Below are positions 9,085 through 17,652 of a DNA stretch of 64,000 nt, piece after piece. A program made the position numbers and the translations under genes. The stretch is from the NCBI RefSeq assembly GCF_025515305.1, contig NZ_JAOPHT010000010.1, positions 1 to 64,000 of the forward strand, given 5' to 3'. Every line of letters starts with the position of its first letter. Position 1 is the stretch's first letter. The notes beneath the pieces are model-generated. The model did no database searches. It saw only the letters and a list, made by a program, of their open reading frames with translations, and was not told the DNA's origin. Source of the stretch: Roseicyclus sediminis (GTDB lineage: Bacteria > Pseudomonadota > Alphaproteobacteria > Rhodobacterales > Rhodobacteraceae).

Positions 9085-9674
9085 GGGCGGGCATGCGCGT
9101 CCTTGCCGTCCTTGCCATGCTCGCCGCATGGCCCGCCGATGCGCAATCCTTCGACAATTTCGGCCAGTCGACCCTGCCGCCCCTTGGCGAGGGCGAGACG
9201 TTGCCCAATCCCCAGGGCGGCGGTTTCGACCTGCCCTGGCTCGATGGCCAGGGGGTCATCCTGCCCGACAGCGACAGCGGCGTCCTGCTGGAGACCAATC
9301 CGTCGGGCCAGAGCGGAGTCCGGCTCGAGACCTTCCCCGGCGTTTCGGGGCCCGTCACCTCCGTCAGCCAGGCCGTCACCCGCGATGGAAACCGCATCAC
9401 GCTCCGCGCGCTCGACCGGATGCTGGGCAGGCCCACCGATATCGAGCTCGAGGTCGGCCAGACGGTCCTGTTCGGGCGCATCGCGATCCACATCGAGGAA
9501 TGCCGGTATCCCGTCGACAACCCCTCGTCGGACGCCTTCGCGCATGTCCGCGTTCTGGATACCGACGGAAACACGCTTTTCGATGGGTGGATGGTCGCGT
9601 CATCGCCCGCGCTGAACGCGCTCGAGCATCCGCGTTATGACGTCTGGGTGCTGAGGTGCTCCAGCACCTCCTGA
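9081..9674 (+). CDS. DUF2155 domain periplasmic protein
   Basis: Secreted 197-residue protein of unknown role. GTG at 9081 overlaps the mlaD stop in a GTGA arrangement, implying translational coupling. An N-terminal signal peptide ([15 protein letters not shown], cleavage after ADA) is followed by a Gly/Pro-rich stretch and a C-terminal DUF2155 domain ([11 protein letters not shown], then [20 protein letters not shown]) with two conserved cysteines (HIEEC and WVLRC). Coupling to mlaD suggests an envelope role, which is inference. Its last 40 bp overlap the convergent aat gene. Confidence 0.85.
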   Translation: MRAGMRVLAVLAMLAAWPADAQSFDNFGQSTLPPLGEGETLPNPQGGGFDLPWLDGQGVILPDSDSGVLLETNPSGQSGVRLETFPGVSGPVTSVSQAVTRDGNRITLRALDRMLGRPTDIELEVGQTVLFGRIAIHIEECRYPVDNPSSDAFAHVRVLDTDGNTLFDGWMVASSPALNALEHPRYDVWVLRCSSTS

Positions 9675-10303
9675 GGGCCGAGGCCGACCGGCATCGCCAT
9701 GAAGTCGGCGCGCGCGGCGAGCGCGTCCTGCAGCCGGTCGCGGTAGACGCTGCGCGGAACTTCCTCCGCCCCGAGGCTTTCCAGGTGTTCCGTCACGAAT
9801 TGCGTGTCGAACAGGCGGAAGCCGCCGTAATTCAGGCGGGCGATCAGCCAGGCGAGCGCGATCTTCGAGGCGTCCGTGCGCCGCGAGAACATCGATTCCC
9901 CGAAGAAGGCGCCGCCGAGAACGACACCGAAGACGCCGCCTGCCAGGGCGCCGTCCTGCCAGACCTCGACCGAGTGCGCCCGGCCCATCGCGTGAAGCGA
10001 CAGATAGCAGCGGAAGATCTCGGCGTTGATCCAGGTGGGGTCGCGGGCGGCGCAGCCCGCCACGGTGCCGCTGAAGTCGCTGTTGATGCGCACGTCGAAA
10101 CCGCCGCGCCGGATGCGGCGCGCAAGCGAGCGTGAGACATGGAACCCGTCGAGGGGGAAGATCCCCCGCCGCTGCGGGTCGACCCAGAACAGCGACGGAT
10201 CGTCGGCACCCTCAGACATGGGGAAGATGCCCGCCGAATAGGCCCGCAGCATCAGCGAGGGGCTGAGCGGCGGACGGGTCGGACGGTACATGTCGTGGGC
10301 CAT
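9635..10303 (-). CDS. aat: Leucyl/phenylalanyl-tRNA-protein transferase
   Basis: Transfers Leu or Phe from tRNA to proteins with N-terminal Arg/Lys, creating N-degrons for ClpS/ClpAP. The 222 residues carry the family features [43 protein letters not shown] and [18 protein letters not shown]. Length is typical. It lies downstream of accB-accC on the same strand after a 149-bp gap, so it may have its own promoter. The 3' end overlaps DUF2155 convergently. Confidence 0.93.
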   Translation of the reverse strand: MAHDMYRPTRPPLSPSLMLRAYSAGIFPMSEGADDPSLFWVDPQRRGIFPLDGFHVSRSLARRIRRGGFDVRINSDFSGTVAGCAARDPTWINAEIFRCYLSLHAMGRAHSVEVWQDGALAGGVFGVVLGGAFFGESMFSRRTDASKIALAWLIARLNYGGFRLFDTQFVTEHLESLGAEEVPRSVYRDRLQDALAARADFMAMPVGLGPQEVLEHLSTQTS

Positions 10304-10452
10304 GATCCGTATCTAGGTGCGCCGCGGCTCAAATCACGCCCCAAAATCGCGACCGGGCCACGTCCGAGAGGTCCCGATGCGGGCAATAGCGGCAAATTGC
10401 CGGCCATTTTGCCCGCGGGGCAGGCGGCACCGCGACGAAACCCGCGCCAGGA

Positions 10453-11799
10453 TCAGCCGACGTTGCGCTTCAGCCAGTCCTCGAGCCAGTGGATCGTGTA
10501 GTCGCCCTGCAGGATCGCGGGTTCCTGCAACAGGGCATGGAAAAGCGGGACCGTGCTGTCCACTCCGTCGACGATCAACTCGCCGAGCGCCCGCTTCAGA
10601 CGGGCCAGCGCCTCGGGCCGGTCGCGGCCGTGGACGATCAGCTTGGCGATGAGGCTGTCGTAGTAGGGCGGGATCCGGTAGCCGTCATAAAGCGCCGAAT
10701 CCATCCGGATGCCGAGGCCGCCCGGCGCGTGATACTGCGTGATCTTGCCGGGGCAGGGCGAGAAGTTCGGCAGTTTCTCGGCGTTGATCCTGACCTCGAT
10801 GGCATGGCCGTTCACGCGCAGGTCTTCCTGCCGGAACGACATCGGCAGGCCCGCGGCGACGCGGATCTGCTCGCGCACGAGATCGACGCCGAAGACGGCC
10901 TCCGTCACGGGGTGCTCGACCTGGAGCCGCGTGTTCATCTCGATGAAGTAGAACTCGCCGTCCTCGTAGAGGAATTCGATCGTGCCGGCCCCCTCGTAGC
11001 CGAGATCGGCCACGGCCTTGGCGCAGGTCTGGCCGATCCGCTCGCGGGTTTCGGGGTCGATGGCGGGGCCGGGGGCCTCCTCCAGAACCTTCTGGTGGCG
11101 CCGCTGCAGCGAACAGTCGCGTTCGCCCAGATGCACCGCGCCGCCCTTGCCGTCGCCGAAGATCTGCACCTCGATGTGGCGGGGCCGTCCGAGATACTTC
11201 TCGATATAGACCTCGTCGTTGCCGAAGGCGGCCTTTGCCTCCGAGCGCGCGGTACGGAAGGCGTTCTCAAGCTCGTCCTCGGACCGGGCGAGCTTCATGC
11301 CGCGTCCGCCGCCGCCGGCAGTGGCCTTGATGATGACCGGGTAGCCGATGTCGCGCGCCACGATCTGCGCGGTCTCCAGGTGCGCCACCCCGCCGACGGA
11401 GCCGGGCACGCAGGGCACGCCGAGGCGGTGCATCGTCTCCTTGGCGGTGATCTTGTCGCCCATCATGCGGATGTGCTCGGCCGAGGGGCCGATGAACTTG
11501 ATCCCGTGGTCCTCGACCGCCTGCACGAAATTGGCGTTCTCCGACAGGAAGCCATAGCCGGGATGGATCGCCTCCGCGCCGGTGATCTCGGCAGCGGAAA
11601 GAACGGCGGCCATGGAAAGGTAGCTGTCGGAAGAGGGTGGCGGGCCGATACAGATGGCCTCGTCAGCCATGCGCACATGCATCGCGTCGGCATCCGCGGT
11701 GGAATGCACCGCCACGCTGGCCACGCCCATCTCGCGCGCGGCGCGCACGACCCGGAGCGCGATCTCGCCGCGGTTGGCGATCAGGATCTTGCGGAACAT
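10453..11799 (-). CDS. accC: Acetyl-CoA carboxylase, biotin carboxylase subunit
   Basis: ATP-dependent carboxylation of biotin on AccB, the first half-reaction of malonyl-CoA formation for fatty-acid synthesis. The 448 residues start MFRKILIANRGEIALRV, the family beginning. The ATP-grasp glycine-rich loop (KATAGGGGRGMK), ERDCSLQRRHQKVLEEAP and FIEMNTRLQVEHPVTE motifs are all present. It is 14 bp downstream of accB. The upstream in-frame ATG (11817) overlaps accB and is not needed. Confidence 0.96.
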   Translation of the reverse strand: MFRKILIANRGEIALRVVRAAREMGVASVAVHSTADADAMHVRMADEAICIGPPPSSDSYLSMAAVLSAAEITGAEAIHPGYGFLSENANFVQAVEDHGIKFIGPSAEHIRMMGDKITAKETMHRLGVPCVPGSVGGVAHLETAQIVARDIGYPVIIKATAGGGGRGMKLARSEDELENAFRTARSEAKAAFGNDEVYIEKYLGRPRHIEVQIFGDGKGGAVHLGERDCSLQRRHQKVLEEAPGPAIDPETRERIGQTCAKAVADLGYEGAGTIEFLYEDGEFYFIEMNTRLQVEHPVTEAVFGVDLVREQIRVAAGLPMSFRQEDLRVNGHAIEVRINAEKLPNFSPCPGKITQYHAPGGLGIRMDSALYDGYRIPPYYDSLIAKLIVHGRDRPEALARLKRALGELIVDGVDSTVPLFHALLQEPAILQGDYTIHWLEDWLKRNVG

Positions 11800-11813
11800 C
11801 GTGGCCCCCGTCG

Positions 11814-12302
11814 TCACTCGATGATCATCAGGGGCGCGCCGTATTCGACGGCCGACTTGTCCTCGACGAGGATGCGCTTGACCGTCCCGGCCCGCGGGCT
11901 CGGGATCTGGTTCATGGTCTTCATCGCTTCGATGATCAGGAGCGTCTGTCCCTCGGAGACCTTGTCGCCGACCGAAACAAAGGATTTGGAGCCCGGCTCG
12001 GGCTGAAGATAGACGGTGCCGACCATGGGCGAGGTGACGGCGCCCGCGTGCTGGGCCGGATCCTCGGGCGCGGGCGCGGACGGCGCCGCGGGCGTGGCGG
12101 GCACGGGCGCGGGCATCGCGGCGGGCATGCTGACGCTGACGGGGGCCGCGGGGGCGGCCATCTGCCTTGCCACGCGCACGTTGAGCCGGTCGGCCTCGCC
12201 GTATTCGCGTTTGACTTCAAGCTCGCTCAGCTCGGTTTCGCGCAGAAGCTCGGCCAGGGCCCTGATGAAGGCCACGTCCTTTTCGCGGGTGTTCTCGGTC
12301 AT
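11814..12302 (-). CDS. accB: Acetyl-CoA carboxylase, biotin carboxyl carrier protein
   Basis: Carries biotin between AccC and the carboxyltransferase. The 162 residues comprise an N-terminal helix region, a Pro/Ala/Met linker (about 60-90), and the biotinyl domain with VIEAMKTMNQI, in which the AMKTM lysine is biotinylated. ATG 12302 (MTENTREKDVAFIRALAELL) is the family start. First gene of accB-accC; the divergent pyrimidine operon starts 323 bp away. Confidence 0.95.
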   Translation of the reverse strand: MTENTREKDVAFIRALAELLRETELSELEVKREYGEADRLNVRVARQMAAPAAPVSVSMPAAMPAPVPATPAAPSAPAPEDPAQHAGAVTSPMVGTVYLQPEPGSKSFVSVGDKVSEGQTLLIIEAMKTMNQIPSPRAGTVKRILVEDKSAVEYGAPLMIIE

Positions 12303-12625
12303 TCTATTCTGCCCTCGTCTCGCCTTCGTCGCTTCGCAGGAGACGGCGTCGGGTCGCTGACCCTGCACCGAGCCCGGCCGTTCTGCGCCCTATAACGCAA
12401 GGGCAGGCGCGGGGAAAGTGCGCGCGGTAGGTGCCGACATAGGGCCTGCGGAGCGCGGTTTCAGCCCGTCTCTGCCCGTTTTTTCGGCATTTGCCGCGCT
12501 TGCGCGGCCAGAGGCCGGCCCTGAAGGCCGCCCGAAGAAATTTACCGTTTGATAAAAAACCGGACCCGTGCCAGCATTTTTCCAGACAGCGGCCGACCAG
12601 AGCCAGCCATCCGACAGGGAACGCC
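12303..12625. other. Intergenic divergent region accB / preT
   Basis: 323 bp separating divergent genes. It is GC-rich except for an A/T-rich patch at about 12536-12560, which I read as the preT control region with a RutR-like site. No other coding sequence or RNA is evident. Confidence 0.5.
12541..12556. promoter_or_regulatory. Possible weak RutR operator upstream of preT
   Basis: TTTACCGTTTGATAAA matches 11 of 16 positions of the near-perfect RutR-type site at 16246-16261, with one mismatch in the left arm and two in the right arm. It lies 70 bp before the preT start in the only A/T-rich patch of the region. Operator function is inference. Confidence 0.4.
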
Positions 12626-13960
12626 ATGACGAACAGCCCCTTTACACCCGGCATCGCGCCCGCGCGCCTAGATCCCGCGGCGCTGGACGCCAACTTCTCC
12701 GACCTCCACCCCCCGCTCGACGATCACGAGGCGCTTGTCGCGGCGGATCGGTGCTATTTCTGTCACGATGCGCCCTGCATCACGGCCTGCCCGACCTCGA
12801 TCGACATTCCGCTCTTCATCCGCCAGATCGCGACCGGCACGCCCGAGGCGGCGGCGAAGACGATCTTCGACCAGAACATCCTCGGAGGCATGTGCGCGCG
12901 GGTCTGCCCGACCGAGACGCTGTGCGAGGAGGCCTGCGTGCGCGAGGCGGCCGAGGGCAAGCCGGTGGAGATCGGGCGGCTGCAGCGCTACGCCACCGAC
13001 ACGCTGATGGAGGCGGGGCTGCACCCCTACACGCGTGCGCCGGCGACCGGGAAGAAGGTCGCCGTGGTGGGCGCGGGGCCCGCGGGTCTGGCCTGCGCGC
13101 ATCGGCTGGCGATGCATGGCCATGACGTCACGATCTTCGAGGCCAAGCCCAAGGGCGGCGGCCTCAACGAATACGGGATCGCCTACTACAAGACGGTGGG
13201 CGGGTTCGCGGGCGCCGAGGTCGACTGGCTGATGAAGATCGGCGGGATCACGATGGAGACCGGCAAGGCGCTCGGCCCCGACCTGACGCTGGAGAGCCTG
13301 CGCGACGGCTTCGACGCGGTTTTCCTCGGCATGGGCCTTCAGGGCGTGAACGCGCTGCGGGCCAATGGCGAGACGCGCGAGGGCGTCGAGGACGCGGTGG
13401 AATTCATCGAGGACCTGCGCCAGACCGGCGATCTCGGCCTGCTGCCCGTCGGCCGCAACGTGGTGGTCATCGGCGGCGGCATGACGGCGATCGACGCGGC
13501 CGTGCAGTCCAAGCTTCTCGGCGCGGAAACCGTGACCATCCTGTACCGGCGCGGGCGCGATGCGATGCCGGCCTCGACCTACGAACAGGACCTCGCGGCC
13601 TCCAGGGGTGTGCGCTTCGTCTTCAACGCGATGCCGGTCGAGATCCTGGGGAACGGCGCGGTGACGGGGGTGCGCGTCGAGTATACGCGCAGCGAAGGCA
13701 AGTCGCTCACCGGTACGGGCGAGACCTTCGACATTCCCGCCGACCAGGTGCTGAAGGCGATCGGCCAGACGCTCGAGGGGGCGCCGGAGGCGCTGCAACT
13801 GGCCGGGGGCAAGATCGCGGTGACGGGCGCGGGGCGCACCAGCGTCGCGGGCGTCTGGGCCGGGGGCGACTGCGCCTCGGGCGGCGAGGACCTGACGGTG
13901 ACGGCGGTCGCGGAGGGTCGCGATGCGGCCGAGGACATCCATGCCAGCCTGATGGACTGA
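12626..13960 (+). CDS. preT: NAD-dependent dihydropyrimidine dehydrogenase, flavin/Fe-S subunit PreT
   Basis: Electron-input subunit of the PreTA enzyme that reduces uracil and thymine to dihydropyrimidines. The 444 residues show an N-terminal Fe-S domain (CYFCHDAPCITACPTS, then GGMCARVCPTETLCEEAC), an FAD site (VVGAGPAGLACAHRL) and a second dinucleotide site (NVVVIGGGMTAIDAAVQ). The glutamate-synthase small-chain-like architecture is complete. ATG 12626 follows a weak aggga site. First gene of the pyrimidine catabolic cluster; preA follows 101 bp later after an intercistronic hairpin and a GATGAAG repeat. Confidence 0.92.
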   Translation: MTNSPFTPGIAPARLDPAALDANFSDLHPPLDDHEALVAADRCYFCHDAPCITACPTSIDIPLFIRQIATGTPEAAAKTIFDQNILGGMCARVCPTETLCEEACVREAAEGKPVEIGRLQRYATDTLMEAGLHPYTRAPATGKKVAVVGAGPAGLACAHRLAMHGHDVTIFEAKPKGGGLNEYGIAYYKTVGGFAGAEVDWLMKIGGITMETGKALGPDLTLESLRDGFDAVFLGMGLQGVNALRANGETREGVEDAVEFIEDLRQTGDLGLLPVGRNVVVIGGGMTAIDAAVQSKLLGAETVTILYRRGRDAMPASTYEQDLAASRGVRFVFNAMPVEILGNGAVTGVRVEYTRSEGKSLTGTGETFDIPADQVLKAIGQTLEGAPEALQLAGGKIAVTGAGRTSVAGVWAGGDCASGGEDLTVTAVAEGRDAAEDIHASLMD

Positions 13961-13967
13961 TCCGGCC

Positions 13968-14020
13968 GGCGGTGCCGCCGGACGGCACCCGCCGCATTGC
14001 GTATTTGCAGAAAGATGAAG
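13968..14020. repeat. Composite hairpin plus GATGAAG repeat, copy C
   Basis: A hairpin (GGCGGTGCCG 13968-13977 with CGGCACCCGCC 13983-13993, one bulge) is followed directly by a tail GTATTTGCAGAAAGATGAAG (14001-14020). The tail is the inverse of the elements at 38144 and 48321. It lies inside the preT-preA transcript. Confidence 0.7.
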
Positions 14021-14061
14021 GGGCCGCGCTGCGCCCGGAAGAGACAGGGGAGACCAGGACC

Positions 14062-15366
14062 ATGGCAGACCTTTCCACCAACTTCCTGGGCATCAAGTCG
14101 CCCAACCCGTTCTGGCTGGCCTCCGCGCCGCCGACCGACAAGGAATACAACGTCGTCCGCGCCTTCAAGGCCGGCTGGGGCGGGGTCGTCTGGAAGACGC
14201 TGGGCGAGGAAGGCCCGCCCATCGTCAACGTCAACGGCCCGCGCTACGGCGCGATCTGGGGCGCGGACCGGCGCCTTCTGGGGCTCAACAACATCGAGCT
14301 GATCACCGATCGCCCGCTCGAGGTGAACCTGCGCGAGATCAAGCAGGTCAAGCGCGACTGGCCCGACCGGGCGATGATCGTCTCGATCATGGTGCCCTGC
14401 GAGGAGCAGGCCTGGAAAGCGATCCTGCCCCATGTCGAGGAGACCGGCGCGGACGGGATCGAGCTGAACTTCGGCTGCCCGCATGGCATGTCCGAGCGCG
14501 GCATGGGATCGGCGGTGGGGCAGGTGCCCGAATACATCGAGATGGTCACCCGCTGGTGCAAGCAGAACACCCGCATGCCGGTGATCGTGAAGCTGACGCC
14601 CAACATCACCGACATCCGCTACCCGGCGCGGGCGGCGAAGAAGGGGGGCGCCGACGCGGTCTCCCTGATCAACACGATCTCGTCGATCACGTCCGTCAAC
14701 CTCGACGATTTCAGCCCCGAGCCCTCGATCGACGGCAAGGGGTCCCATGGCGGCTATTGCGGTCCGGCGGTGAAGCCCATCGCGCTCAACATGGTGGCCG
14801 AGATCGCCCGCGATCCCGAGACGGCGGGCCTGCCGATCAGCGGCATCGGCGGCGTCACGACATGGCGCGACGCGGCCGAGTTCCTGAGCCTCGGCGCGGG
14901 CACGGTGCAGGTCTGCACCGCGGCCATGACCTACGGTTTCAAGATCGTCGAGGAGATGAAGTCGGGCCTGTCGCAGTATCTCGACGAGAAGGGGATCACG
15001 CTCGACGAGCTGATCGGCCGCGCGGTTCCGAACGTCACCGACTGGCAGTACCTGAACCTCAACTACGTCACCAAGGCGCGGATCGACCAGGACGCCTGCA
15101 TCAAGTGCGGTCGCTGCTATGCCGCCTGCGAGGACACCTCGCACCAGGCGATCAGCATGAGCCCCGACCGCGTCTTCGAGGTGATCGACGAGGAATGCGT
15201 GGCCTGCAACCTCTGCGTGAACGTCTGCCCGGTCGAGGACTGCATCACGATGGAGCGTCTGCCCGCGGGCACGACCGACCTGCGGACCGGCAAGACGGTG
15301 TCGGACGATTACGCCAACTGGACGACGCACCCCAACAACCCGGCCGCGGTCAAGGCGGCCGAGTGA
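14062..15366 (+). CDS. preA: NAD-dependent dihydropyrimidine dehydrogenase, catalytic subunit PreA
   Basis: Catalytic FMN subunit of PreTA. The 434 residues comprise a DHO-dehydrogenase-like barrel (FLGIKSPNPFWLASAPP; ELNFGCPHGMSERGMG; VIVKLTPNITDI; PISGIGGVTTW) and a C-terminal 2[4Fe-4S] ferredoxin domain (CIKCGRCYAACEDT and CVACNLCVNVCPVEDC). It acts with PreT on uracil and thymine. ATG 14062 (MADLSTNF) fits the family start after an agggga-type site. Confidence 0.95.
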   Translation: MADLSTNFLGIKSPNPFWLASAPPTDKEYNVVRAFKAGWGGVVWKTLGEEGPPIVNVNGPRYGAIWGADRRLLGLNNIELITDRPLEVNLREIKQVKRDWPDRAMIVSIMVPCEEQAWKAILPHVEETGADGIELNFGCPHGMSERGMGSAVGQVPEYIEMVTRWCKQNTRMPVIVKLTPNITDIRYPARAAKKGGADAVSLINTISSITSVNLDDFSPEPSIDGKGSHGGYCGPAVKPIALNMVAEIARDPETAGLPISGIGGVTTWRDAAEFLSLGAGTVQVCTAAMTYGFKIVEEMKSGLSQYLDEKGITLDELIGRAVPNVTDWQYLNLNYVTKARIDQDACIKCGRCYAACEDTSHQAISMSPDRVFEVIDEECVACNLCVNVCPVEDCITMERLPAGTTDLRTGKTVSDDYANWTTHPNNPAAVKAAE

Positions 15367-15409
15367 GGGCCGGGACACCGGCGGTGGTTTAGGTGGCGGA
15401 TCCGGGGAA

Positions 15410-15464
15410 CGAGGGGGCTGCCTGCCCCCTCGCGCTCCCCCGGGAGTTTCCTGCCAGGGTGAAG
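15410..15464. repeat. Composite hairpin plus GATGAAG-like repeat, copy D
   Basis: A perfect 9-bp hairpin (CGAGGGGGC 15410-15418, GCCCCCTCG 15424-15432) is followed by CGCTCCCCCGGG and a tail ending CCTGCCAGGGTGAAG at 15464. It separates the convergent preA and rutR-like genes, and may act as a two-way terminator. The same CGCTCCCCCGGG linker appears, inverted, in copy F near 48350. Confidence 0.7.
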
Positions 15465-15472
15465 CGGGGGCG

Positions 15473-16084
15473 TCAGGGCGTGACGAGGCGCGCGAAGAGC
15501 GTGTCGAGGAAGCGCTCGGCCTCGTCGAGCGGATCGCGCGCGGCGCCGAGCACGGCGCGCACCTGGACGTCGAAATCGGCGTAGTGCTGGGTCAGGGCCC
15601 AGACCGAGAAGATCAGGTGATGGGGGTCCACGGGGGCGATGCGGCCGGCCTCGACCCAGCCCCGGATCACGGCTGCCTTCTCGTCCACGAGGTCCTTGAG
15701 TTCGGTCTCGAGCGCCGGGCCGATCCGTGGCGCGCCCTGCAGGATCTCGTTGGCGAAGAGCCGGGATTCGCGGGGGAAATCGCGGCTCATCTGCAGCTTG
15801 CGGCGCACGTAGCCCAGGAGTTCGGCGACCGGCTCGCCGCCCGGGTCGAGTTCGCGCAACGGGTCGAGCCAGGTGTCCATGAGCTGGCTGAGAAGGGCGA
15901 CGTGGATGGCCTCCTTCGACGGGAAATAATAGAGCAGGTTCGGCTTCGACAGCCCCGCCGCCTCGGCGATCCGGTCGAGGGTCGCGCCGCGGAAGCCATG
16001 TGCCGAGAACACGTCGAGCGCGGCATCGAGGATCGCCCTGCGGTTCTTCTTCTGGATGCGCGTGCGCGGCTTCTGGACGTTCAT
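15473..16084 (-). CDS. rutR: TetR-family regulator, RutR type
   Basis: Predicted repressor of pyrimidine degradation that responds to uracil/thymine. The 203 residues have a TetR helix-turn-helix (ILDAALDVFSAHGFRGATLD, then IAEAAGLSKPNLLYYFPSKE) and a C-terminal ligand domain of the RutR/YcdC kind (FPRESRLFANEILQGAP; SVWALTQHYADFDVQV). ATG 16084 gives MNVQKPRTR. It is transcribed away from the transaminase operon, with a palindrome matching the RutR consensus in the shared region. The RutR assignment rests on sequence, palindrome and context together. Confidence 0.85.
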   Translation of the reverse strand: MNVQKPRTRIQKKNRRAILDAALDVFSAHGFRGATLDRIAEAAGLSKPNLLYYFPSKEAIHVALLSQLMDTWLDPLRELDPGGEPVAELLGYVRRKLQMSRDFPRESRLFANEILQGAPRIGPALETELKDLVDEKAAVIRGWVEAGRIAPVDPHHLIFSVWALTQHYADFDVQVRAVLGAARDPLDEAERFLDTLFARLVTP

Positions 16085-16213
16085 GTCTCCGAGAATGGCA
16101 CTCTGCCGCGGGCGGGGGCAAGCATGGCTTTGCCCATCGCCCAATGCGGCGTCAGGAGCGGCCAAGAGAACATCATTTGCCTTGCGAACGGGCAGTCGGC
16201 GGGGTTCAATCCG

Positions 16214-16241
16214 TTGACTGGCACGGCGCCTCTGCTAGCGT
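16214..16241 (+). promoter_or_regulatory. Candidate promoter of the transaminase-hydantoinase-transporter operon
   Basis: TTGACT (16214-16219) and TAGCGT (16236-16241) are separated by 16 bp. The predicted start point falls inside the adjacent palindrome at 16246-16261, a layout suited to repression. The -10 hexamer is weak. Confidence 0.4.
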
Positions 16242-16245
16242 GATC

Positions 16246-16261
16246 TTGACCGAATGGTCAA
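16246..16261. promoter_or_regulatory. RutR-type operator palindrome
   Basis: TTGACCGAATGGTCAA has perfect 6-bp inverted arms and differs from the RutR consensus TTGACCANNTGGTCAA at one base. It lies between the divergent rutR-like gene and the transaminase gene, just downstream of a candidate promoter. It should allow one repressor to control both directions. Confidence 0.8.
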
Positions 16262-16320
16262 AACAGCCAACCCGCGGTTAGGGCGGCGTCAAGCCCGGCC
16301 GCAAGACATCGGTGAGCCCC

Positions 16321-17652
16321 ATGGCCCTCGACCGCACCAACCCGGTTCCGAACGACCTTTCCGCCTTCTGGATGCCCTTCACGGCGAACCGGCAGTTCAA
16401 GAAGACGCCGCGGATGTTCGTCTCCGCCGACCGCATGCACTACAAGACTGCGGACGGGCGCGAGGTTCTGGACGGGACGGCGGGCCTGTGGTGCTGCAAC
16501 GCGGGCCACAACCGGCCGAAGATCGTCGAGGCGATCCGGCAGCAGGCGGGCGAGCTGGATTACGCCCCCGCCTTCCAGATGGGTCACCCCAAGGCCTTCG
16601 AGCTTGCCAACCGGCTGCGCGACATGGCGCCCGAACCGATGGAGCATGTCTTCTTCACCAATTCCGGCTCGGAAAGCGTGGAGACCGCGCTGAAGATCGC
16701 GATCGCCTATCAGCGCGCCATCGGCCAGGGCACGCGGACCCGCCTGATCGGGCGCGAGCGCGGCTATCACGGGGTCAACTTCGGCGGCATCTCTGTTGGT
16801 GGTATCGTCAACAATCGCAAGTTTTTCGGCGCATTGTTGAACGGCGTCGATCACATGCCGCATACCCACCTGCCGCAGAAGAACGCCTTTACGCGCGGCC
16901 AGCCCGAGCATGGGGCGGAGCTTGCCGACGAGCTGGAGCGGATCGTCGCGCTGCATGGTCCCGAGACCATCGCCGCCGTGATCGTCGAGCCGATGGCGGG
17001 CTCCACCGGCGTCCTGATGCCGCCCAAGGGCTACCTCGAGCGGCTGCGGGACATCTGCACGAAACACGGCATCCTGTTGATCTTCGACGAGGTCATCACG
17101 GGCTTCGGCCGCCTCGGCAGCCCCTTCGCGGCCGATCATTTCGGGGTGATGCCGGACATGATCACCTGCGCCAAGGGCCTGACCAACGGCGTGATCCCGA
17201 TGGGCGCGGTGCTGGCCACGAAGGAGATCCACGACGCCTTCATGCAAGGCCCCGAGCACATGATCGAGCTGTTCCACGGCTATACCTATTCGGGGAACCC
17301 GATCGCTTCGGCCGCCGGTCTCGCGACGCTCGAGACTTACAGGGAAGAGGGTCTCTTCGAACGCGCGGCCGAGCTTGCGCCCTACTGGGAGGACGCGGTT
17401 CACAGCCTCGCCGACTGTCCGCATGTCATCGACATCCGCAACATGGGCCTGATCGCCGGGATCGAACTGGAGCCCATCGCGGGCGAACCGACCAAGCGCG
17501 CCTTCACTGCCTTCCTCGAGGCTTACGAGAAGGGCGTCCTGATCCGCACGACGGGCGACATCATCGCGCTTTCCCCGCCGCTCATCATCGAGAAGGGGCA
17601 TATCGATACGCTGTTCGGGACATTGAGGGATATCCTGAAGGGATTGAACTGA
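16321..17652 (+). CDS. Beta-alanine--pyruvate transaminase (class III aminotransferase)
   Basis: Likely converts beta-alanine, the end product of uracil breakdown, to malonate semialdehyde with pyruvate as acceptor. The 443 residues show class III PLP features: TAGLWCCNAGHNRP, VFFTNSGSESVETALK, ILLIFDEVITGFGRLG and the PLP lysine in ITCAKGLTNGVIPMGA. A GTG at 16312 is in frame, but ATG 16321 sits well behind ggtgag. Context (beta-ureidopropionase three genes on) decides the substrate; other omega-amino acids are possible. Confidence 0.88.
   Translation: MALDRTNPVPNDLSAFWMPFTANRQFKKTPRMFVSADRMHYKTADGREVLDGTAGLWCCNAGHNRPKIVEAIRQQAGELDYAPAFQMGHPKAFELANRLRDMAPEPMEHVFFTNSGSESVETALKIAIAYQRAIGQGTRTRLIGRERGYHGVNFGGISVGGIVNNRKFFGALLNGVDHMPHTHLPQKNAFTRGQPEHGAELADELERIVALHGPETIAAVIVEPMAGSTGVLMPPKGYLERLRDICTKHGILLIFDEVITGFGRLGSPFAADHFGVMPDMITCAKGLTNGVIPMGAVLATKEIHDAFMQGPEHMIELFHGYTYSGNPIASAAGLATLETYREEGLFERAAELAPYWEDAVHSLADCPHVIDIRNMGLIAGIELEPIAGEPTKRAFTAFLEAYEKGVLIRTTGDIIALSPPLIIEKGHIDTLFGTLRDILKGLN

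Noticed and set aside
15410-15464. Transposon remnant
   Set aside because: No transposase fragment or target duplication; the element is short and recurs at gene ends.
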